A DNA stretch of 16,860 nucleotides from an uncultured bacterium (GTDB lineage: Bacteria > Patescibacteriota > Minisyncoccia > Phycocordibacterales > CAIZLB01): positions 1 through 16,860 of the forward strand of contig CALMYA010000065.1 in the NCBI GenBank assembly GCA_937873535.1, given 5' to 3'. Below, piece after piece: positions 12,474 to 16,860 of the stretch (the first letter of the stretch is position 1; every line of letters begins with the position of its first letter). The position numbers and the translations under genes are program-made. The notes under the pieces were generated by a model. It had not been told where the DNA came from. It was given only the letters and a program-made list of their open reading frames with translations, and did no database searches.

Positions 12474-14069
12474 ATGTATTGGGTAGATAAAACAGCAAGC
12501 GAAATAGAGGAAAAATATAAAGACAAAATCTCAAAAAAAGAGACGCTCATTGTGCGTGATGAAAAAACCGCTTCAGGCCGTGTTCATGTCGGCTCACTTC
12601 GAGGTGTGGCAATTCATGGTCTTGTTGCAGATGTTCTTGCTGAACGTGGTGTTGCCGTAAAATATCTTTTTGAAATAAACGACTTCGACCCGATGGACGG
12701 CATTCCTACATATTTAGACCAAGAAAAATACAAACCATTTTTAGGAAAGCCATTATGCGAAATTCCGTCACCTGACGGCAAAGCCGCTAACTTTGCAGAA
12801 TATTATGCATCCGAATTTTCAGATGTAATTAAAGAAATTGGCTTTACACCAGAATATTATCGTTCGTCCGATGTTTACAAAAGCGGGCGATACAACGAAA
12901 CAATAAAGTTGGCTCTTCTTAATGCTGAAAAAATACGTGATATATATAAAAGAGTGTCAGGTTCAGTAAAAGAAGGTGTATGGCTGCCAATTCACGTGCG
13001 CTGCGAAAAGTGCGGTAAAATAAGCACAACATTAGCCACCGAATTTGATGGCGAGAAAGTTACTTACACATGTCGTGATTTAGACTGGACAACAGGCTGT
13101 GGCCACGCCGGTGCAACATCTCCTTTTGATGGCAACGGCAAATTTCCGTGGAAGGTAGAATGGGCAGCAAAGTTCAGTGTAATGGATGTAAGTGTTGAGG
13201 GCGGCGGCAAAGACCATTCAACCAAAGGCGGTTCGCGCGATGTGGCCGAGGCAATTTCACGCGAAGTGTTCAACCATGAGCCGTCATTTAACATTCCTTA
13301 CGAATTTTTTAATGTAGGAGGAAAGAAAATGTCATCTTCGAAAGGAAAGGGCTCGTCGTCGCGTGAAGTGGCCGACCTGCTTCCACCCGAAATGCTGCGC
13401 TTGTTACTTTTGCAGAAAGAACCGCAGCGAACAATAGAATTTGTTCCAGACGGCGACACGGTGCCCATTCTTTTTGATGCATACGATAAATTTGCTCACG
13501 AATTCGTAACGGCGCCCGATTCAGACTATGCCCGAATGTTTAAGCTTATTCATCCCGAAAATATGAGGAACTCGCTTGGTGAATATCACATACCGCGCTT
13601 CTCGCAAGTTGCGTTTCTTTCTCAAATGCAGCATCTCGACATTGAAAAAGAGGCTGAACATTTAACTGGGCAACCACTTACCGATATCGACAAAAAAGAA
13701 TTAGCGCGACGAATAAAGTATGCAGGCATTTGGATAAAAACATATGCACCTGAAGACTACAAATTTGAAATACAAGAAACTTTGCCTGAAATGGTGAAAG
13801 AACTTTCTGATATTCAGAAAAAGGCGTTGGCTGAAGTTCTTGCTTATGTTGAAAAAACAGAACCAGGCGCTGAGGGCACATTCGATGGCCAGGCAATGCA
13901 CACCGAGCTTCACGCCATAAAAGAAAGAACAGCAATTGAGCCGCGCGAATTCTTCGAAGCAATTTACATGTGCATTCTCGCCCGAAAAAGCGGCCCGAAG
14001 GCTGGATGGTTTTTAAGTGTTATGGATAAGAATTTTCTACTTAAAAGATTGAAAGAGGCGACGACGTAG
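12474..14069 (+). CDS. lysS: Lysyl-tRNA synthetase, class I (archaeal type)
   Basis: The 531-residue enzyme charges tRNA-Lys with a Rossmann-fold class I core, unrelated to the class II LysRS of most bacteria. The HIGH-type motif reads HVGS (residues 38-41, within ASGRVHVGSLRG) and the KMSKS-type loop reads KMSSSKG (285-291). GGKDHSTKGGSRD (244-256) is a strongly conserved class I LysRS block. Cys177, Cys180, Cys200 and Cys209 form a zinc-finger-like set between them. The C-terminal part (from about 335) is the helical anticodon-binding region. Class I LysRS is known in archaea and a scatter of bacteria including spirochaetes, alphaproteobacteria and many CPR. It is a single gene with its own promoter and terminator. 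Confidence 0.95.
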   Translation: MYWVDKTASEIEEKYKDKISKKETLIVRDEKTASGRVHVGSLRGVAIHGLVADVLAERGVAVKYLFEINDFDPMDGIPTYLDQEKYKPFLGKPLCEIPSPDGKAANFAEYYASEFSDVIKEIGFTPEYYRSSDVYKSGRYNETIKLALLNAEKIRDIYKRVSGSVKEGVWLPIHVRCEKCGKISTTLATEFDGEKVTYTCRDLDWTTGCGHAGATSPFDGNGKFPWKVEWAAKFSVMDVSVEGGGKDHSTKGGSRDVAEAISREVFNHEPSFNIPYEFFNVGGKKMSSSKGKGSSSREVADLLPPEMLRLLLLQKEPQRTIEFVPDGDTVPILFDAYDKFAHEFVTAPDSDYARMFKLIHPENMRNSLGEYHIPRFSQVAFLSQMQHLDIEKEAEHLTGQPLTDIDKKELARRIKYAGIWIKTYAPEDYKFEIQETLPEMVKELSDIQKKALAEVLAYVEKTEPGAEGTFDGQAMHTELHAIKERTAIEPREFFEAIYMCILARKSGPKAGWFLSVMDKNFLLKRLKEATT

Positions 14070-14102
14070 ATTTTATTTGTTTTGTATAAAATTTAGAAAA
14101 GA

Positions 14103-14155
14103 AAAGGCCCCACAGTGAAGGTCGTGTGACCTTTCCTTGCAGGGCTTTGGTTTTT
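14103..14155. terminator. Bidirectional terminator between lysS and the minus-strand secreted protein gene
   Basis: AAAGGCCC (14103-14110) pairs with GGGCTTT (14142-14148) with one bulge, and inside it AAGGTC (14118-14123) pairs with GACCTT (14128-14133) around GTGT. On the plus strand TTTTT (14151-14155) follows. On the minus strand TTTTCTTTTCT follows. It ends both converging transcripts, 9 bases from the stop at 14164. Confidence 0.8.
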
Positions 14156-14163
14156 GCCAGATT

Positions 14164-14946
14164 TCAAGCAGCCGGAATATCTGCTGCGATAAGCGCTAAC
14201 AGCTCCAGATACTTGTCGAGAAGTGCTGTACCTCCTTCAACTGCTCTCCGTCCAGCGAATTTTGCCAGATTTTTGTCAATGAAGAGTGACTCGAAGGACT
14301 TTTGCTTTTCCTCAAGTTCCTCACTAGAGAGTAAGGTGTGTTCGCTCAGAGTTTTCGCCACTTCTGTCAGCTGGAGATTTTTTCCAAGAACGTCCGAAAG
14401 GAAATGGTCTGGACGTCCCCGCATGAGATAGTTTGATTCCGCCATTTTGGCCTCCTCAAACTTTTTCAGAGTTTCCGGCTGCTTCAGGTCTAGGAACGCG
14501 GCTCTTGCAGTCGCGATCCATGCTTTTGCCTTCTTCCGTGCATCCGGCGACATTGCGTTCAGCTTCAGGCGGATTTTATCCCGCTGGGCCGAATAGAATG
14601 TGACCAGGTTGTTATTTTTGTGGAGATGCTCCTTGATGCAGGCCACGACGACGGTCTTGCCGAAATCGTAGGCTTCATTGCCCGCAAGCACAGAATCGAG
14701 ACTCTTCTGTCCGTAAGTCGTGCTGCGCGCGTCGTAGTACGACATATTGAAGTCAGGCTCGGGGTAGGATTCGATCATTTTGATGGTCTTGTCCGCAATT
14801 GCTTCAGCGGCCTCATCGGTGAGGAGCTGTCCGACTGGCATCGCTGCGATTTTCGCGATGATGTCAGAAGTGCGGTTGGTAGTGCCGGCAATTGCTGTGA
14901 TGAAGAGAGTGATGAATGTGATTAGTGTTGTGAGTGGTGCTTTCAT
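14164..14946 (-). CDS. Secreted or periplasmic-side helical protein, unknown function
   Basis: The 260-residue product starts with a Sec signal peptide: MK, a hydrophobic LTTLITFITLFITAIAG core and an AIA cleavage site (after residue 20). The mature part looks almost wholly alpha-helical and charged (for example SPDARKKAKAWIATARAAFLDLKQPETLKKFEEAKMAESN, residues 133-172; LSSEELEEKQKSFESLF, 206-222). Tyr residues cluster at 61-78 (YPEPDFNMSYYDARSTTYG). There are only one Cys (103), no lipobox and no second membrane helix. I recognise no family. It could be a surface or envelope-associated protein. It is alone, with its own promoter, a leader of about 136 bases and a shared terminator. Its codon use is richer in G/C than lysS beside it. 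Confidence 0.75.
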   Translation of the reverse strand: MKAPLTTLITFITLFITAIAGTTNRTSDIIAKIAAMPVGQLLTDEAAEAIADKTIKMIESYPEPDFNMSYYDARSTTYGQKSLDSVLAGNEAYDFGKTVVVACIKEHLHKNNNLVTFYSAQRDKIRLKLNAMSPDARKKAKAWIATARAAFLDLKQPETLKKFEEAKMAESNYLMRGRPDHFLSDVLGKNLQLTEVAKTLSEHTLLSSEELEEKQKSFESLFIDKNLAKFAGRRAVEGGTALLDKYLELLALIAADIPAA

Positions 14947-15081
14947 GGTTTGATGGGTGCTGGATGTTTTTGTTCGGGGTTCTGAATGAAACCGGGCTTT
15001 TTATATTGGTTTTGCCACGGTCAGAAACGGCAACGCGTATGCGATTGTCGTCTCAATTCCGAGGCAAATATGAAATGAACT
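14947..15081 (-). promoter_or_regulatory. Long leader of the minus-strand secreted protein gene
   Basis: About 135 bases between the predicted start of transcription (near 15082) and the ATG at 14946. A small TTGCC/GGCAA pairing lies in the middle (about 15013-15035). The last 35 bases before the ATG are A/C-rich with only two T residues on the minus strand and no Shine-Dalgarno sequence. No known riboswitch pattern was recognised. Confidence 0.4.
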
Positions 15082-15088
15082 TAAAAGT

Positions 15089-15117
15089 ATATTACATTAC
15101 AAATGCGTATATGTCAA
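15089..15117 (-). promoter_or_regulatory. Promoter of the minus-strand secreted protein gene
   Basis: On the minus strand: TTGACA (15117 to 15112), exactly 17 bases, TAATAT (15094 to 15089). The ten bases AATGTAATAT at its 3' end are identical to those in the promoter at 11694-11721. Confidence 0.75.
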
Positions 15118-15186
15118 TGATAGGCAATCCTTAATAAATAGCCTTATTTATAGCCATATTTTGAGTGAAAGTTATGCACAGTTACA

Positions 15187-15251
15187 TGGGAAAAGGTGTT
15201 TGCATATGAGAGGTAAGTGGCATACAATGGTATATAAGTGGGAAAAAGTGG
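15187..15251 (+). promoter_or_regulatory. mraZ promoter with phased MraZ-box-like TGG repeats
   Basis: A promoter TTGCAT (15200-15205), 17 bases, TACAAT (15223-15228) is overlapped by TGG at 15218, 15228, 15239 and 15249, spaced 10, 11 and 10 bases, mostly as AAGTGG. Weaker TG steps at 15187 (TGGG), 15197 and 15207 keep the same phase. MraZ is known to bind tandem TGGGN or AAAGTGG repeats at this helical spacing in the promoter of its own operon. Two looser AAAGTAG copies follow at 15261 and 15272. Confidence 0.75.
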
Positions 15252-15325
15252 TAAATCGTAAAAGTAGGAAGAAAGTAGTGAGAAAGAGAAACGAAAAAAG
15301 GTAAGGGTTACACAATCAAAAAGAA

Positions 15326-15766
15326 ATGCTAATCGGAGAATACACCCACACTCAAGACGATAAAAAGCGCATCTCGCTTCCTTCAAAATTCAGGAAGGAG
15401 ATGGGCAAGAAAGTCGTGGTCACGCATGGCTTGGACAATTGTCTGTTCATGTACACGACCAAAGAATGGGTGAAGATTTCCGAAAAGCTCGGCAACTTGT
15501 CGATGGGTCAGGCCGACAGCAGAGGTTTCAACCGAATCATGCTGGCAGGCGCTCAGGAAATTGATGTCGACTCCATAGGTCGCATCCTCCTTCCTGAATT
15601 CCTTCGAGAGTTCGCCGGCCTTGAGGCAAAAAACAAGGTAGTGTTCGCGGGCGTTCATAGCAGGGTAGAGGTCTGGGATGAATCAAGATGGAAAGATTAC
15701 AAGTCTCGAATCTTGAAGAAAGCCGACCAGCTTGCCGAAAAGCTCGGCGAGATAGGCGTCATCTAA
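15326..15766 (+). CDS. mraZ: Transcriptional regulator MraZ
   Basis: The 146-residue protein has two tandem AbrB-like swapped-hairpin domains, each with the DxxxR signature: Asp11-Arg15 in DDKKRISLPSKFR and Asp82-Arg86 in DSIGRILLPEFLR. The MLIGEYTHTQDDKKR start and the length match the family. MraZ forms ring-shaped oligomers and represses the division and cell-wall (dcw) cluster that it heads. The next gene is rsmH, the usual second gene, 30 bases downstream. Phased TGG repeats in its promoter fit autoregulation. The leader after the promoter is about 90 bases, A/G-rich (AAAGAGAAACGAAAAAAGG), with no well-placed Shine-Dalgarno sequence. The start at 15326 is the only one giving the conserved N-terminus. 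Confidence 0.96.
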   Translation: MLIGEYTHTQDDKKRISLPSKFRKEMGKKVVVTHGLDNCLFMYTTKEWVKISEKLGNLSMGQADSRGFNRIMLAGAQEIDVDSIGRILLPEFLREFAGLEAKNKVVFAGVHSRVEVWDESRWKDYKSRILKKADQLAEKLGEIGVI

Positions 15767-15796
15767 TCTAATAGACCTATTTCTACCTGAACGTTT

Positions 15797-16825
15797 ATGC
15801 GACATACACCAGTTCTTTTAAAAGAAATAATGGAAGGTTTGAATCTCAGGCGCGAGCTTGAAGCTAAGGCCGACGCGACTAAAGGTGTTCAGAGCGGCGA
15901 TTCACCTGTATACATCGACTGCAACTTAGGCGATGGCGGCCATGCAGAAGCGTTCATAAGGGCGCAGAAAGGCGATATACATGTTATAGGCTTCGATCTT
16001 GACCAAGAGGCAATAGAACGCGCTGAAGCGAACATTGCTAAAGCAGTTAAGAAAGAAGAAATTGAGTTCAACGCGAAAAAGAATTTACATCTTTTTAGGA
16101 AAAACTTCAGAACTCTTGAAAAAACCCTAACAGATGCAGACATGACGCCAACTGGCGAAAAGTTCGCAGACGCAATTCTCTTCGACCTCGGCCTTAGTTC
16201 GTTCGAAATCGATGAATCGGGCAGAGGGTTCAGCTTTCGTAAAGACGAACCGCTTTCTATGACCTTTGGCAAAAAGAGTTCTGAAAGTGGTGACGGCACC
16301 GATGGCGACCATGCATTCGACGCTAGCGACATCGTCAACACTTGGAAGGAAGAAGACATCGCGAATGTCATCTTCGCCTACGGCGAGGATAAATTTGCCA
16401 GACGCATTGCCAAAAGAATTGTAGAAGCTCGCGGTACAGCTTGGGGTGAAAACCAATTGCCAATACGAACTACTGCGCAACTGGCCGACATCGTGAAGGC
16501 AGCGTACCCGGGTAAAGCCAAGTTTGGAAAGATTCACCCAGCAACACGAACTTTTCAGGCACTACGCATTGCTGTGAACGACGAGCTCAGAGCACTTGAA
16601 GCTGCGTTGCCGCAAGCGTTCAGGTTGTTGAAGCCGGGTGGCAGGCTTGCAGTCATATCCTTCCATAGCCTTGAAGACAGAATCGTGAAGCATATGTTTA
16701 GAGCTTGGTCTGACACACATCTTGGACATTTAATTACAAAAAAACCGATCGTGCCAAGTGCTCAAGAGGTGAGCGAAAACCCACGAGCAAGAAGTGCCAA
16801 AATGCGGGTAATAGAGAAAATATGA
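15797..16825 (+). CDS. rsmH: 16S rRNA (cytosine1402-N4)-methyltransferase RsmH
   Basis: The 342-residue SAM-dependent enzyme methylates N4 of C1402 in the decoding centre of 16S rRNA. Evidence: the MRHTPVLLKEIMEGL start, the SAM-binding DCNLGDGGHAEAF (residues 41-53), LFDLGLSSFEID (128-139), HPATRTFQALRIAVNDEL (247-264), GGRLAVISFHSLEDRIVK (281-298) and the NPRARSAKMRVIEKI C-terminus. Two departures stand out: an insertion at about 19-36 before the first strand, and a loop PLSMTFGKKSSESGDGTDGDH (152-172) where most bacteria have a short PLDMRMD. It is the second gene of the dcw cluster. Its stop overlaps the start of the next gene (ATGA). Confidence 0.96.
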   Translation: MRHTPVLLKEIMEGLNLRRELEAKADATKGVQSGDSPVYIDCNLGDGGHAEAFIRAQKGDIHVIGFDLDQEAIERAEANIAKAVKKEEIEFNAKKNLHLFRKNFRTLEKTLTDADMTPTGEKFADAILFDLGLSSFEIDESGRGFSFRKDEPLSMTFGKKSSESGDGTDGDHAFDASDIVNTWKEEDIANVIFAYGEDKFARRIAKRIVEARGTAWGENQLPIRTTAQLADIVKAAYPGKAKFGKIHPATRTFQALRIAVNDELRALEAALPQAFRLLKPGGRLAVISFHSLEDRIVKHMFRAWSDTHLGHLITKKPIVPSAQEVSENPRARSAKMRVIEKI

Positions 16826-16860
16826 CGAAAGCAAGAACCTTACTATTTCATAATCCAAAA
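16822..16860 (+). CDS. Start of the next dcw gene, partial
   Basis: An ATG at 16822 overlaps the rsmH stop (ATGA) and the frame is open for 13 codons to the window edge (MTKARTLLFHNPK). In dcw clusters the gene after rsmH is commonly a small FtsL-like membrane protein followed by ftsI. Too little is present to identify it; the call rests on the stop-start overlap and operon position. Confidence 0.5.
   Translation, partial: MTKARTLLFHNPK

Noticed and set aside
14126..14925. Two plus-strand frames of about 100 codons opposite the secreted protein gene
   Set aside because: The minus-strand frame has a signal peptide, promoter and terminator; these are its antisense shadows.
15144..15386. Minus-strand open frame overlapping the mraZ leader
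   Set aside because: It runs through the mraZ promoter and start, is Tyr/Phe/Leu-rich as expected from an A-rich opposite strand, and has no promoter or known domain.
15889..16537. Long minus-strand frames inside rsmH
   Set aside because: They are opposite to conserved RsmH motifs and are Ser/Phe-rich shadow frames.
1..16860. A novel multi-gene system such as defence, toxin-antitoxin, CRISPR or biosynthetic cluster
   Set aside because: No adjacent pair or array with such features was seen. The unknown genes are single and dispersed between core operons, so only their shared leaders and promoters hint at a link.

Overview
The window looks like part of a small-genome bacterium of the Candidate Phyla Radiation (Patescibacteria, probably a Parcubacteria-like lineage). 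This is inferred from several traits together: a prolyl-tRNA synthetase without the editing insertion, a class I lysyl-tRNA synthetase, two MreB paralogues, a very short MreD-like protein, an RsmH with an altered loop, tight or overlapping gene junctions, and almost no Shine-Dalgarno sequences in front of genes. No rRNA, tRNA, CRISPR array, insertion sequence or phage gene was seen.

Layout. Bases 1-214 hold the start of a leftward gene resembling the N-terminus of primosomal helicase PriA. It is followed divergently by an isolated leuD (371-1003) with a terminator. A first mreB (1141-2157) is followed 3 bases later by a DNA polymerase III delta-prime-like gene (2161-2925). Next are a small basic unknown protein (3044-3253) with a terminator hairpin, then frr (3403-3954) and rseP (3996-5099), closed by a 37-bp perfect inverted repeat. 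A small two-helix membrane protein is on the minus strand (5281-5490). A long rightward operon (5693-10810) carries proS, a second mreB, mreC, a mini-mreD and the transpeptidase PBP2 (mrdA): translation supply joined to the cell-elongation machinery. An unknown membrane protein (minus, 10884-11630) faces away from greA (11845-12375) and lysS (12474-14069). An unknown secreted protein (minus, 14164-14946) follows, and the window ends with the head of the division/cell-wall cluster: mraZ (15326-15766), rsmH (15797-16825) and the first codons of the next gene.

Two layers can be distinguished. The core genes encode replication, translation, envelope proteolysis, elongation and division functions. 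Between them sit single genes (leuD, 3044-3253, and three minus-strand genes) that are mostly unrecognised or unexpected, often bounded by hairpin terminators, and several have strikingly A/C-rich, T-poor leaders. Two of the minus-strand genes have near-identical promoters (TTGACA, 16-17 bp, TAATAT preceded by AATG). The mraZ promoter carries a helically phased array of TGG repeats that fits MraZ autoregulation.

I found no clear novel multi-gene system such as a defence island or biosynthetic cluster. The strongest leads are the unusual shared leaders and promoters of the accessory single genes, the orphan leuD, the second MreB with a non-canonical nucleotide-binding loop, and the long perfect hairpin after rseP. 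All functional calls are from reading protein motifs by eye; no database search was run.
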